A DNA stretch of 64,000 bases from CAYQIM01 sp964417555 (lineage in GTDB: Bacteria; Pseudomonadota; Gammaproteobacteria; Diplorickettsiales; Diplorickettsiaceae), in contig CAYQIM010000058.1 in NCBI GenBank assembly GCA_964417555.1, positions 36,855 to 100,854 of the forward strand. The letters run 5' to 3'. A model generated the notes under the pieces. The model was not told the DNA's origin, did not search any database, and saw only the letters and a program-made list of their open reading frames with translations. Of the stretch, positions 36,903 through 46,102 are shown in pieces. The position numbers and the translations under genes are program-made. Each line of letters begins with the position of its first letter. The first letter of the stretch is position 1.

Positions 36903-37354
36903 TTTATAGCATAGGAATGTTCGTCAGTCACTTGATTTACTTGGGCAGGATCTAAGGTCCGGCGAAAAAAATTAAGTGAGCCATTAGCCTTAGGAAATAA
37001 ACGATCAGACCCAATGCATGGAACCTCTTCAGCAGACGAAAGAGACAAAACCTCTTCTTCTCGCCCTATTGCAGGCAATTCGGACTCTGTTATGGCTTTA
37101 GCTTCCTCAGCAGACGAATGAGAAGGCAATATAAAGTTATGTTGCTCAGACTTCTCGCCTGTTAAACCAAAAATAGATGGGTCTGATTGAAAACTATCCA
37201 AGCTATTTCCTTCAAACAATTGTTCAAACTGCTCGTCTGTAAAACCAAAAATAGATGCTACAGAAGAAATACCATCCCGGCTATCTCCTTCAACCGAATC
37301 CATTGGCGTATCTGCAACTGGTTTGTTTTTATCAGCACTACTTTGAACCGTCAT
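36890..37354 (-). CDS. Acidic disordered hypothetical protein, effector candidate
   Basis: A 154-residue Ser/Glu/Asp-rich protein with no membrane segment. It has internal duplications: SIFGFTDEQFEQLF and SIFGLTGEKSEQ about 20 residues apart, and SSAEEAKAI and SSAEEVPCI further on. An AAGG ribosome-binding site precedes the ATG. Low-complexity acidic proteins with short linear repeats are frequent among host-directed proteins of intracellular bacteria, but I cannot name a family. Confidence 0.6.
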   Translation of the reverse strand: MTVQSSADKNKPVADTPMDSVEGDSRDGISSVASIFGFTDEQFEQLFEGNSLDSFQSDPSIFGLTGEKSEQHNFILPSHSSAEEAKAITESELPAIGREEEVLSLSSAEEVPCIGSDRLFPKANGSLNFFRRTLDPAQVNQVTDEHSYAINRTR

Positions 37355-37533
37355 ATAAAACCTTATAAAAATTGTTTTTTGTTATTCCTACTAATGAGTA
37401 TCTATTTTTATGCTTAAGGTTTTATTAAAACTGGTCATTTTCATTACTAACACGTAACATAGATGTTTTAAGTTTCGTATTTCCAGCTACGAGCAGTATA
37501 TAATAGGTTTATTCTTTATTTAGTCCTTTAGCT

Positions 37534-38247
37534 ATGCGTCAAATAATCTTAGATACGGAAACTACTGGCAGAGAAACCAGTGAAGGACACAGAATTATTG
37601 AAATTGGCTGTCTTGAATTAATCGATCGCCGACTTACACAGCAATATTTCCATTACTATTTAAATCCAGAACGGGACAGCGATGCAGGGGCACTGGCAGT
37701 ACATGGCTTAACCACAGAATTTCTTCAAGACAAACCATTGTTTACATCAATCGTTGATGAATTTATTGCCTTCATAAAAGATTCGGAACTGATTATTCAT
37801 AACGCACCGTTCGATCTCGGTTTTCTAGACCACGAAATAAAATTATCTAAAAAAAATTACGAACAAATTACACATTATTGCCAAATATTAGATACGCTTC
37901 CTTTAGCACGCCAACTCCATCCTGGACAACGTAATAGTTTAGATGCACTCTGTAAACGTTACGAGATTGATAACTCTAAACGTGAACGGCATGGCGCATT
38001 ACTTGACGCTGAATTATTAGCTCGCGTCTACCTTGCCATGACCGGGGGACAAACCAATCTATTCGATGACAATCAAATAATCAATCAGGCATTGCTTTCT
38101 AAAAATAAAAAAAATATAAATACGCACGAACTTCCTGTGCTCACCGCAAGCACTGACGAGCTAGAAGCACATAAAAGCTGTTTATCTCATATAAAAAAAA
38201 CCACAGGTCACTGCGTATGGCTTTTAGACGCTAAGAATTCTTTTTAA
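37534..38247 (+). CDS. dnaQ: DNA polymerase III epsilon subunit (proofreading exonuclease)
   Basis: DnaQ is the 3'-5' proofreading exonuclease of the replicase. The DEDDh motifs are visible: ILDTETTGRE (Exo I), IIHNAPFDLGFLDHE (Exo II) and RHGALLDAELLARVYLAMTGGQ (Exo III with the catalytic His). The 237 residues include the C-terminal tail that contacts the alpha subunit. Its TAA stop overlaps the nhaA ATG by one base, so the two are coupled. Confidence 0.95.
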   Translation: MRQIILDTETTGRETSEGHRIIEIGCLELIDRRLTQQYFHYYLNPERDSDAGALAVHGLTTEFLQDKPLFTSIVDEFIAFIKDSELIIHNAPFDLGFLDHEIKLSKKNYEQITHYCQILDTLPLARQLHPGQRNSLDALCKRYEIDNSKRERHGALLDAELLARVYLAMTGGQTNLFDDNQIINQALLSKNKKNINTHELPVLTASTDELEAHKSCLSHIKKTTGHCVWLLDAKNSF

Positions 38248-39422
38248 TGCGTAAGCTTTTTATTCACTTTACCCAGTTACAAGCCGCAGGCGGTATCCTT
38301 TTAGGTATTGCCACGCTGATGGCTTTATTACTGGCAAATTCTCCTTTGCACATTTATTACCAAAATTTATTACAACTAACACTCAGCTTAGGCAACATCC
38401 ATATCTCGTTTTTACACTTCATTAACGATGGTCTAATGACTATTTTCTTTTTTTTAGTCAGTTTAGAAATAAAACGTGAACTTGTGCAAGGAGAACTTAA
38501 CAGTCTAAATAAAGCCTTATTACCCACCATGGCAGCCATCGGTGGGATGGTGGTACCTGCACTTTTTTATTTGTTAATTAACCACGGACATCCTGATCAT
38601 ACTGCAGGTTGGGCCATTCCGATGGCAACCGACATCGCTTTTTCTCTGGGCGTGTTATCGCTGCTCAACAAGCGTATTCCTAGTTCTTTAAAGATTTTTT
38701 TAACGGCTTTAGCCATTATCGACGATCTCGGTGCTATCCTCGTTATTGCCATTTTCTACACCCAACAGATCGGTTGGCTTTATTTAATTCTCGCCTTTAT
38801 CTGCCTTATTGGCTTAATCACATTGAATTACTTTAGCGTTAATCGTTTCTTTCCCTATCTTTTATTAGCACTTCCTTTATGGTTTTTTATCTTAAGTTCA
38901 GGCGTGCACGCCACTATTGCAGGAGTACTTTTTGGCCTCACTATTCCATTGCATCCTTCCAAAAAATCACAAGTTACGCTATTAAATAAAGTAGAACATC
39001 AACTACATCCTTGGGTCGCTTATGGAATTTTGCCGCTTTTTGCCTTTGCTAACGCAGGCCTATCTTTTACGGGAATACGCTGGGAGACACTATTCCACCC
39101 TTTACCTTTAGGCATTATCGCGGGACTATTTTTGGGCAAACAATGCGGAATATTAGGCGCAAGTTGGCTAGCCGTAAAAGCAAAGTGGGCTAAATTACCG
39201 TATCAAACTAACTGGCAATACATCTATGGCACGGCATTAATCTGCGGAATTGGCTTTACCATGAGTTTGTTTATTGCCAATCTTGCTTTTTCTGATGGCG
39301 AATCTGCTTCATTAGTTCGTCTTGGTGTTTTAAGCGGTTCTGCTTTATCAGGAATTCTAGGTTATTGGGTATTATTACTGACCGCTCGTACAAAAAAAGA
39401 GAATAGCTCACACTTTACTTAA
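38247..39422 (+). CDS. nhaA: Na+/H+ antiporter NhaA
   Basis: An inner-membrane antiporter exporting Na+ in exchange for protons, active at alkaline pH. About 11-12 hydrophobic segments in 391 residues. Diagnostic sequence includes FFFLVSLEIKREL, WAIPMATDIAFSLGVL and the ion-binding pair of aspartates in ALAIIDDLGAILVIAIFYT. It is coupled to dnaQ. A small gene and a repeat element follow. Confidence 0.96.
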   Translation: MRKLFIHFTQLQAAGGILLGIATLMALLLANSPLHIYYQNLLQLTLSLGNIHISFLHFINDGLMTIFFFLVSLEIKRELVQGELNSLNKALLPTMAAIGGMVVPALFYLLINHGHPDHTAGWAIPMATDIAFSLGVLSLLNKRIPSSLKIFLTALAIIDDLGAILVIAIFYTQQIGWLYLILAFICLIGLITLNYFSVNRFFPYLLLALPLWFFILSSGVHATIAGVLFGLTIPLHPSKKSQVTLLNKVEHQLHPWVAYGILPLFAFANAGLSFTGIRWETLFHPLPLGIIAGLFLGKQCGILGASWLAVKAKWAKLPYQTNWQYIYGTALICGIGFTMSLFIANLAFSDGESASLVRLGVLSGSALSGILGYWVLLLTARTKKENSSHFT

Positions 39423-39436
39423 CAAGCTCAAACAAA

Positions 39437-39628
39437 ATGAAAAGAAAAATTGATAACACAGAATTTTTTAGCCTAGAAAAAAGGAAAAAAATCTGTACAG
39501 AAACGCCAGCAAACTTACTTCTTTTATGTGAAGCCGCCAAAATTGTTGAAAAAGGCTTTCTTAAACCTATTACTGCTTCATTTACACATTCAGAAACAGG
39601 ACCATTTAAATATTATAAACGGCCTTAG
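39437..39628 (+). CDS. Small hypothetical protein, 63 aa
   Basis: Begins 14 bases after nhaA. Basic N-terminal patch (LEKRKKIC), a hydrophobic middle (ANLLLLCEAAKIVEKGFL) and an ending YYKRP. No ribosome-binding site is evident, and the TAG stop codon is contributed by the TTAG end of the adjoining repeat. It may be a truncated gene whose 3' end was replaced by the repeat. Confidence 0.4.
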   Translation: MKRKIDNTEFFSLEKRKKICTETPANLLLLCEAAKIVEKGFLKPITASFTHSETGPFKYYKRP

Positions 39629-39777
39629 AGGATGTCTTCAAATGTGCTAGAACGAGACAAAAAACGTTGTTTTTTTCGAGTATCGCAACGAAGCCTACAT
39701 AAAATATGTGAGTAGCGAAACACAGAAAAACAGCGTTTTTTGACCGTCATCGTGCATTTTTGAAGGCACTCTCTTAA
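39625..39777 (+). repeat. Dispersed palindromic repeat, copy 4
   Basis: Ends TTAGAGGATGTCTTCAAA... and, in inverse, TTAAGAGAGTGCCTTCAAA. Inner arms ACAAAAAACGTTGTTTTT and AAAAACAGCGTTTTTT are complementary. The apex ACGAAGCCTACATAAAATAT and flanks CGAGTATCGCA and GTAGCGAAACACAG match copies 2 and 3. It lies between the small gene and hemE. Confidence 0.8.
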
Positions 39778-39800
39778 TATACGACATCTTTGAAAACAGG

Positions 39801-40868
39801 TTACTTTTTTTTGTGGAACGGCTGGCTCAACTGGTGCACGCTATCAACGAATACCTTGACTTTTTCAGGATCAGTAAATTGTGAAATACCATGACCTAGA
39901 TTAAACACATGACCTGTACCTGAACCATAGGAATCAAGAATGATCGCCACTTCTTCATGTATTCGCCCTTCAGAAGCAAAAAGTATTGACGGATCCATGT
40001 TACCTTGCAAAGCTACCTTATCCCCTACCCGTTGACGCGCCTCTGCTAACTCAATAGTCCAATCTAAACCTATCGCATCACAACCAGAAGCCGCTATCTT
40101 TTCCAACCACAAACCACCACCTTTGGTAAATAACACAATCGGGATTTGTTGTTGTTGATACTCCCGAATAAGGCCATGGATAATTTGCGTCATGTAAGCT
40201 AACGAGCAGCTTTGATAGGCAGAAGATGTCAATAACCCTCCCCAAGTATCAAAGATCATTATCGCTTGCGCACCGGATATTATCTGAGCATTGAGATACT
40301 GAGTGATGGCTTTTGTTAATGTCGTTAATAAAATATGTAGCGCTTGCGGTTCTTGATATAATAAGGTCTTAATTTGTCTAAACTCACGGCTGCCACCACC
40401 CTCCAGCATATAACAGGCCAATGTCCAGGGACTGCCAGAAAATCCAATTACAGGCACTTTACTGTTTAGCTCACGCTTACATAGAGAAATTGCATCGCTG
40501 ACATAACGTAACTCCGTCATCGGATCAGGAACATTTAATGCTTTAATATCCGCTATTGTCTTCAGTGGCCGATGAAATCTTGGCCCTTCACCTTCGACAA
40601 AATAAAGACCTAAACCCATTGCATCGGGTATGGTCAAAATATCAGAAAAAATAATAGCGCCATCTAAATCGAATCGATTTAAAGGTTGCAAGGTCACTTC
40701 GCAAGCGAGTTCAGGTGTTTTACAAAGGGTTAAAAAATCACCGGCTTTTTTACGTGTAGCACGATATTCCGGCAAATATCGACCTGCCTGCCGCATAATC
40801 CAAATGGGTGTCTTATCGACCGGTTGTCGTAGAAAAGCACGTATTAGGCGATGAGGTGAAGCATTCAT
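39801..40868 (-). CDS. hemE: Uroporphyrinogen decarboxylase
   Basis: HemE removes four carboxyl groups from uroporphyrinogen III to give coproporphyrinogen III in heme synthesis. The signatures PIWIMRQAGRYLPEYR at the N-terminus and IGFSGSPWTLACYMLEG in the middle are clear; IMIFDTWGG and ALQGNMDPSIL follow. At 355 residues it is full length. Confidence 0.97.
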   Translation of the reverse strand: MNASPHRLIRAFLRQPVDKTPIWIMRQAGRYLPEYRATRKKAGDFLTLCKTPELACEVTLQPLNRFDLDGAIIFSDILTIPDAMGLGLYFVEGEGPRFHRPLKTIADIKALNVPDPMTELRYVSDAISLCKRELNSKVPVIGFSGSPWTLACYMLEGGGSREFRQIKTLLYQEPQALHILLTTLTKAITQYLNAQIISGAQAIMIFDTWGGLLTSSAYQSCSLAYMTQIIHGLIREYQQQQIPIVLFTKGGGLWLEKIAASGCDAIGLDWTIELAEARQRVGDKVALQGNMDPSILFASEGRIHEEVAIILDSYGSGTGHVFNLGHGISQFTDPEKVKVFVDSVHQLSQPFHKKK

Positions 40869-40878
40869 AGTATTACAC

Positions 40879-41949
40879 TTATACTTTTTTTATTAAAGAA
40901 TCCATTGAATTTAATTGTGTTAATAAACTTCCTGCGGCAAATATAAATAAATCAAAGGCTAATTTATCGGAGTCATTCACTATCAAAGGATTAAGTTCAT
41001 GATGCATTTCTTTTTCCCAGCCTAATCGATCTAAAAAACCACTTGTATTTTTATCTGTCTTATCACTCAGCTGTTCGATCAAGGACACAAATAATTGGTG
41101 ACTGACTGCATACGTTTTTTGAACCTGAGGTTGTTGATTAAAGTTCAAACGTGCTTGTTCTGAAAAGTTCATTAATGCATTTTTCATTAGACTGATGCAA
41201 CGTAAAACCTCACGCTCCGAACGCAAAATATTTCGAAACATCTGTGCTAATGTTGAACGACCAAAAGATTCCCGCATGACTTCGTCAAGTAATTTAGCTT
41301 GGTTTGTAAAGCGGCTAATGATCTTATCCTCGTAAAGTTCATAGTTTTTTTCAGCTTCTGCCGAAGTAAATAATGCTAACTGCTCTAAAATCTTTGTGAG
41401 ATCTCGTAAAGTATTCGTCATTATATAGCGTAATTGGGTCCGCGAATGAAGTGGCCAAATAAAACGTGAAACTAACAACGCAATCGTAATACCTAAACTA
41501 ATTTCAAAAAAACGACTGAAAACACTGGCATAACTAGGATTTTGACCAATCAAAATAATAACAACCATTACTGCACCTAAAGGGCCTGCTTCGCTCAAAT
41601 AACTGGGACTATCTGCGATATAGCTAAACAAAGCCGTAGTAAGACATAATATTAATGTTGTCCCAACAACACTAGGATAGACTGACCAAAGCGTGAGTGC
41701 CGCAATAAAAGCACCTAGGATAGTCCCCAAGAAGCGCATATAAGATTTTTGTATAATAGCGCCAACGCGGGATTGCGAGCACATAACAACTAATATAGTA
41801 ATTAAAACCCATCGCCCTTGAAGAGGAAGGTCAAATACACGGACGATAAATGTTCCAAGTAAAAAAGCAATAGCCGTCTTTAAACTATGAATGAGACGAT
41901 TACCGTCTAAGCCGCTTATAAAACGATATAATTTGCTCAACTTTATCAC
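40879..41949 (-). CDS. FUSC-family inner-membrane protein
   Basis: A 356-residue protein with about six N-terminal membrane helices (LKTAIAFLLGTFIVRVF, WVLITILVVMCSQ, TILGAFIAALTLW and so on) followed by a long helical cytoplasmic domain. The layout matches the FUSC/aromatic acid exporter-like family, whose members are proposed to export aromatic acids or other organic anions; the substrate here is unknown. It starts with GTG at 41949. It lies between hemE and pilQ, where aroK/aroB are more often found. Confidence 0.8.
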   Translation of the reverse strand: MIKLSKLYRFISGLDGNRLIHSLKTAIAFLLGTFIVRVFDLPLQGRWVLITILVVMCSQSRVGAIIQKSYMRFLGTILGAFIAALTLWSVYPSVVGTTLILCLTTALFSYIADSPSYLSEAGPLGAVMVVIILIGQNPSYASVFSRFFEISLGITIALLVSRFIWPLHSRTQLRYIMTNTLRDLTKILEQLALFTSAEAEKNYELYEDKIISRFTNQAKLLDEVMRESFGRSTLAQMFRNILRSEREVLRCISLMKNALMNFSEQARLNFNQQPQVQKTYAVSHQLFVSLIEQLSDKTDKNTSGFLDRLGWEKEMHHELNPLIVNDSDKLAFDLFIFAAGSLLTQLNSMDSLIKKV

Positions 41950-42092
41950 TGAACGCTTAGCTCCGCCTCGTTTATCGAAGTATAAAAATACCGTATAAGT
42001 AAACTAAAGTCATCACAATCAAACTTAACTTACGTGAAAGGCACCGTGCGCTATATAATCTTCACCTAAACCCAGTTAGATTTTTATCAGGT

Positions 42093-43413
42093 CTACGGGT
42101 CTATAATCGTTGGCGTCACAAATATCAAAAGTTCATTGCGTTCTTCACTCGCTGATTTGTAACTAAATAAACTCCCTATTAATGGTAAAGAACCTAAAAA
42201 AGGAATGCGTCGTATCCCTTTGCTTTGCGAATGTTCATAGATCCCCCCAACACAACCGTTTCGCCGTTTTTTACGATAACTTGGGTTGCAATACCGCGCT
42301 TTTGAATAGCAGGAGCACCCGTTACCATAAAATTACTGGGTTGATTTTGGTTAACTTTTAACTCCAACATTAATCGACAATCAGACAATACGCGAGGCGT
42401 TACCGTCAAAGCTAATACCGCTTCTTTAAATATAAGACTCGTATTACCACCAGCATCTTTTGATTGATAAGGAATTTCTTGACCGGCTTCTATAAAAGCT
42501 GTTTTTTGGTCCTCTGTAATTAAATGTGGTGCTGAAATAATTTGTGCTCCACCTTCATTTTCTAGGGCCGATAGCTCCAAATCTAAAAAAACATTTTTTC
42601 CCATTCGTAAGATATGCAGGCCCGCCTCTATCCCTCCAGCCAGGGCTTCCCCTACTGATAAGGGTAAATCCATATTTAACTGTGGAAATAAAGAATCTGT
42701 TCGATTCGCATTCGAATCAGGGGATTTCTTCGAAGAAGGTTGAATTTGTGTTAATTTAAAACGCGTCCCTAATTCACGCTCCTTATTTTTATCAATACTT
42801 ACAATACGCGCTTCTATAGATACCTGGGCAACAGGCTTATCCAGTGCCTTAATTACTTTTTCTAATTTAATAAGTTTTTCTTTAGAGTCTCGTATCCATA
42901 AGCTGTTGGTACGTTTATCAGCGCTGACACTTCCTCTAGAAGATAAAAATGAATTTTTTTTATCTTTTAATAAAGTAGCTAGCTCCATCGCGTTGGCATA
43001 GCGAATTTCTACCAGTTTAGAAATCAACTTTTCTATCGCTTGTTGATGACGCTGAATTTCCTCTTTTTTTAGGTCTTGTTGTAAAAATTCTTGCGGCGTT
43101 GCAATAAAAAAACCATTAGCAATAGGGCGTTTAACCAGTCCTTGGGTTTTCAAAATAATATCTAATACTTGCTCCCAAGGCAGTTTGTTTAAGTGAAGAC
43201 TTAAACTACTTTGTACCTTATCATCTACTACCAAGTTAAACCCGCTAAATTCTGCCAGTATCTGTAATGCAGCGCGTACTTTTATATCCTGAAAATTTAA
43301 TGAAATTATTTTCCCTTTCGGCACGTTAGCCATTTTAAAATCTTCTGGCTCAGCGGCAAATAAAACTAGCGGTAAAAAAAAACAATCGCTAATTTATTAT
43401 AATAAGCACGCAT
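42093..43413 (-). pseudogene. pilQ: Type IV pilus secretin PilQ, broken by two frameshifts
   Basis: PilQ forms the outer-membrane ring for type IV pili and for DNA uptake. The natural start is MRAYYNKLAIVFFLPLVLFA (ATG at 43411-43413). An A9 run at 43374-43382 puts it out of frame with the body, which begins near MANVPKGKIISLNFQD. The body holds the STN and N1 domains and the secretin core (QVSIEARIVSI, GGAQIISAPHLITEDQ). Near the C-terminus a C6 run (42243-42248) shifts the frame again; the correct continuation is GIYEHSQSKGIRRIPFLGSL and NELLIFVTPTII. One extra base at each site repairs the gene. About 440 residues, shorter than most PilQ, with no AMIN domain. Confidence 0.85.
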
Positions 43414-43515
43414 ACTATAAATCCTTATTTTTTTAGCAATCTAGGTTGTCAACACACAATCTAAGCGTATTTTTATAAAACAAAGGGTGTTTTACAGTAG
43501 CTTAAATGCTAATTA

Positions 43516-44322
43516 TCAAGCAGCTAATGTAATAGTTTTTCTGTTATTTTTTTCTTGAACAATTATTTTTTTATTATCAATCAGAATAATATAACCTTGC
43601 TTTGAACCAAGCCTATCATCGAGTTCAACTTTATAAAAATTATTATTTGGCAACTGAATTAATCTCCATTTTTTCCCCATCAAATTAGCTAAAAATCCAA
43701 TCATTTTAATTTCACTGAGAGGGTAATGCACTAAGATTTCTTTATCTACAAAAACTGAATTAAAAACGGAACCCTGATTCGATCTGAAAAAAATACACTT
43801 AAAAAAAGAATTCTCCAGATAAACAATAAATAAAAGGGTTAATTTCCCTTTTTCCTCTTCTAAACAGTCAAAAAAACTCCATTTGAATTGACTTAATAAA
43901 ATAGGATATTGCAAATTTTCAATCTGATAAAAAAATTCTTTAATATTTCTCCTATTTCCCGTTACTATCACCTCAACAGGAAGTACAAAAAAAACGCCTT
44001 TGTTTTTGATAGGATTAGACTTCACATAATTTAACGTTAAAATCTCTGGCAACATCTGCCCACTTATCAACGCTAACAATACCTTATTTTTATTATATTT
44101 TTTATCATGCAGGCCTAAAAAAAACTGTTCTCTTAAAAAATCAACTTTTGCTTTATAGGCAATATAAGCAGATAAAATTTTTTGTTGTTCTGCCAAATGA
44201 AGGTTCAACTCAACTATCTTTGCATAAACATATTTTTTATTTTCAAAAAATGGCTTCACATAAAAAATATATTCTACTAGATAAATGAAAAATAAACCGC
44301 TTATAAATATCAAAACAAGCAA
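43516..44322 (-). CDS. PilO-PilP fusion, type IV pilus alignment proteins
   Basis: PilO and PilP normally are two periplasmic partners joining PilMN to PilQ. Here one 268-residue frame has a PilO part (membrane helix LIFISGLFFIYLVEYIF, a coiled-coil, and the ferredoxin-like PVEVIVTGNRRNIKEFFYQI) and from about residue 200 a PilP-like end (HYPLSEIKMIGFL, WRLIQLPNNNFYKVELDD, GSKQGYIILI). The PilP lipoprotein signal and linker are missing. There is no ATG: the frame starts at a TTG, or further upstream with ATT. It is in the normal pilO slot after pilN. Either an in-frame deletion fused the genes or they are decaying. Confidence 0.7.
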   Translation of the reverse strand: MLVLIFISGLFFIYLVEYIFYVKPFFENKKYVYAKIVELNLHLAEQQKILSAYIAYKAKVDFLREQFFLGLHDKKYNKNKVLLALISGQMLPEILTLNYVKSNPIKNKGVFFVLPVEVIVTGNRRNIKEFFYQIENLQYPILLSQFKWSFFDCLEEEKGKLTLLFIVYLENSFFKCIFFRSNQGSVFNSVFVDKEILVHYPLSEIKMIGFLANLMGKKWRLIQLPNNNFYKVELDDRLGSKQGYIILIDNKKIIVQEKNNRKTITLAA

Positions 44323-44357
44323 ATGACTTTTCCACTCATCAATTCTAAATAAAATTG

Positions 44358-44879
44358 TTAAATCCTTATATTTATTGTAAATTCTAATAATAATTTTCTA
44401 TCTTTTTTATAATGATATTTAAACTTTACACCATACTTTTTCTCTAATTTTTTTATTAACCTTATAAAAATAAGCTCTGATTTCACTACGCCAGCAATTG
44501 ATAAATAAGATAGTTTGTAAGAAATAGTCTTTACATGAAAGCTAGGTGGTGTTGCCAATCTATTTAACTCATTCAGCAAAGCCAATATTCTCCGAATTTT
44601 ATCGTGATTAAGGCTTAAACTATTTTTAGCTGTCTGTAACCTATTATATTGTTGCTTGATGTGCTGTAATTTTTTAATGGACAAACCCATTGTGCTCAAT
44701 TGATCGGCCAATTGATGCTTATGCAAATTTAATTTTTGCAGTTGATGAGATATTGAAGCATTAAACCATACTATCAATAAAAAATTTGCCAGTATGATCC
44801 CAAAAAAAAGAAGAATCAACTTCATTCTTTTTTGCTTTTCTTGCTGTTCGCGACAGGGTAATAAACTGATCTGCCTCAT
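44358..44879 (-). CDS. pilN: Type IV pilus assembly protein PilN
   Basis: PilN is a bitopic membrane protein whose short cytoplasmic start binds PilM. The family hallmark, an INLLP-type motif, is at the very N-terminus (MRQISLLPCREQQ). A membrane helix (LILLFFGIILANFLLIVW) and a coiled-coil periplasmic part follow. At 173 residues it is close to the usual length. It starts 14 bases after pilM. Confidence 0.88.
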   Translation of the reverse strand: MRQISLLPCREQQEKQKRMKLILLFFGIILANFLLIVWFNASISHQLQKLNLHKHQLADQLSTMGLSIKKLQHIKQQYNRLQTAKNSLSLNHDKIRRILALLNELNRLATPPSFHVKTISYKLSYLSIAGVVKSELIFIRLIKKLEKKYGVKFKYHYKKDRKLLLEFTINIRI

Positions 44880-44893
44880 GCAAAAAATCCAAT

Positions 44894-45859
44894 TTATGAA
44901 ACCGTAATAAATCCTCTCAAGGCCAAACCAAAACTTAGAAATAGTGCTGGAAATTGTGAAATAAATTCTTTATGTAGTGCATTTACAGCTGAAAATGATC
45001 TTTGCGATGCTATTAGCTTTGCTTTAAGCCCATATAAACCATCCAGTTTGTTTACCAAAAATTTTAAAAGCGGACGATTAGTGCCTATAAAAAAAAGTTT
45101 ACTAAATAATATATAAGGATAACTTAAAAAAATTGTATGAATACATCGTTGTACTTGCTGCAAAAGGTACTCTTTGTCAGTATTGGCTATACTTTCACTA
45201 AAACTGCTTATTTTTTTATTCTCCCCTAAAAATAAAATTGTCAATTGTGTAATACCGATATCCATTAAGAGGAATGGCGTAGCAGTAGCTTCAGGGTATG
45301 AATACGTAAAAGCACGCTCTATGGCCTGTGAATTCATTTCTACGGCAAGAGGAATTAAATTGGCTTGCTGAATAACTTCTAAGCGGGCATCTACATGTTT
45401 TTTACGACAAGCAACTACTCGTACATTAAGATATTTTTCGTCTTCTTGCATAGAACAAACTTGATAATCAAAATAAATGTCATCTAAAGGACAAGGAATA
45501 TGATCTTCTACTGCTAAACTCACAGCAAGGCTGAGCTTTTCAGTCGCTGAACTATCGATACGAAACCACTTACTAATAACTAATAAGTCAGGAAGCGCGA
45601 CGACACAATACGCTGAGGAAATAGCTGCCTTTGCTAGCAGTTCCTTGAGACACATTGCCAATCGTGAACTCGCTTTGATTTGATTATTTTTGACGCTTTC
45701 GGGAGGAATAGCATTTATACTATAATGCTTTAATTCGTAGGCAATACCCGCAGTTATCACTTTTAAAACTACGCATTTGATTGTCGCGCAACCTATATCT
45801 AAGCCTATTATCTGGCTTTTTGAACGGGTTCTTCTAAACACATCCCTAAGGAAACGCAT
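44894..45859 (-). CDS. pilM: Type IV pilus assembly protein PilM
   Basis: PilM is an actin-like cytoplasmic ATP-binding protein and the inner platform of the pilus machine. The phosphate-binding segments IIGLDIGCATIKCVVL and LLMDIGITQLTILFL are visible, and the C-terminus FPALFLSFGLALRGF fits the family. At 321 residues it is a little shorter than the common 350. It heads pilMN-pilOP-pilQ and is divergent from mrcA, a conserved arrangement in gammaproteobacteria. Confidence 0.9.
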   Translation of the reverse strand: MRFLRDVFRRTRSKSQIIGLDIGCATIKCVVLKVITAGIAYELKHYSINAIPPESVKNNQIKASSRLAMCLKELLAKAAISSAYCVVALPDLLVISKWFRIDSSATEKLSLAVSLAVEDHIPCPLDDIYFDYQVCSMQEDEKYLNVRVVACRKKHVDARLEVIQQANLIPLAVEMNSQAIERAFTYSYPEATATPFLLMDIGITQLTILFLGENKKISSFSESIANTDKEYLLQQVQRCIHTIFLSYPYILFSKLFFIGTNRPLLKFLVNKLDGLYGLKAKLIASQRSFSAVNALHKEFISQFPALFLSFGLALRGFITVS

Positions 45860-45900
45860 ATTTTATCCATTATTTATAATTTAATTTTTAAATGGAACTC

Positions 45901-45970
45901 AGCTTAGACCAACTTTGCTCCGTTATGCCAATCGAAAACAACATTTTTATCTCATCGTGACATAATGGAA
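45901..45970 (-). repeat. Partial copy of the dispersed repeat
   Basis: On the minus strand it reads CACGATGAGATAAAAATG...GTTTTCGATTGGCATAACGGAGC, matching one arm plus the apex start of the repeats at 4819-4966 and 17546-17693. The other arm is missing. It lies in the pilM-mrcA divergent promoter region. Confidence 0.55.
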
Positions 45971-46102
45971 AACAATGTCTAAATATCATTACTTTCTAAT
46001 TATGTATTAAAATAATAACTTGTCAATGCATTATAGAATAAATAATTACAAAGACATACTAAGATGAGATATTATGTTGTAAGCTAATTAATACGTTTAA
46101 TC

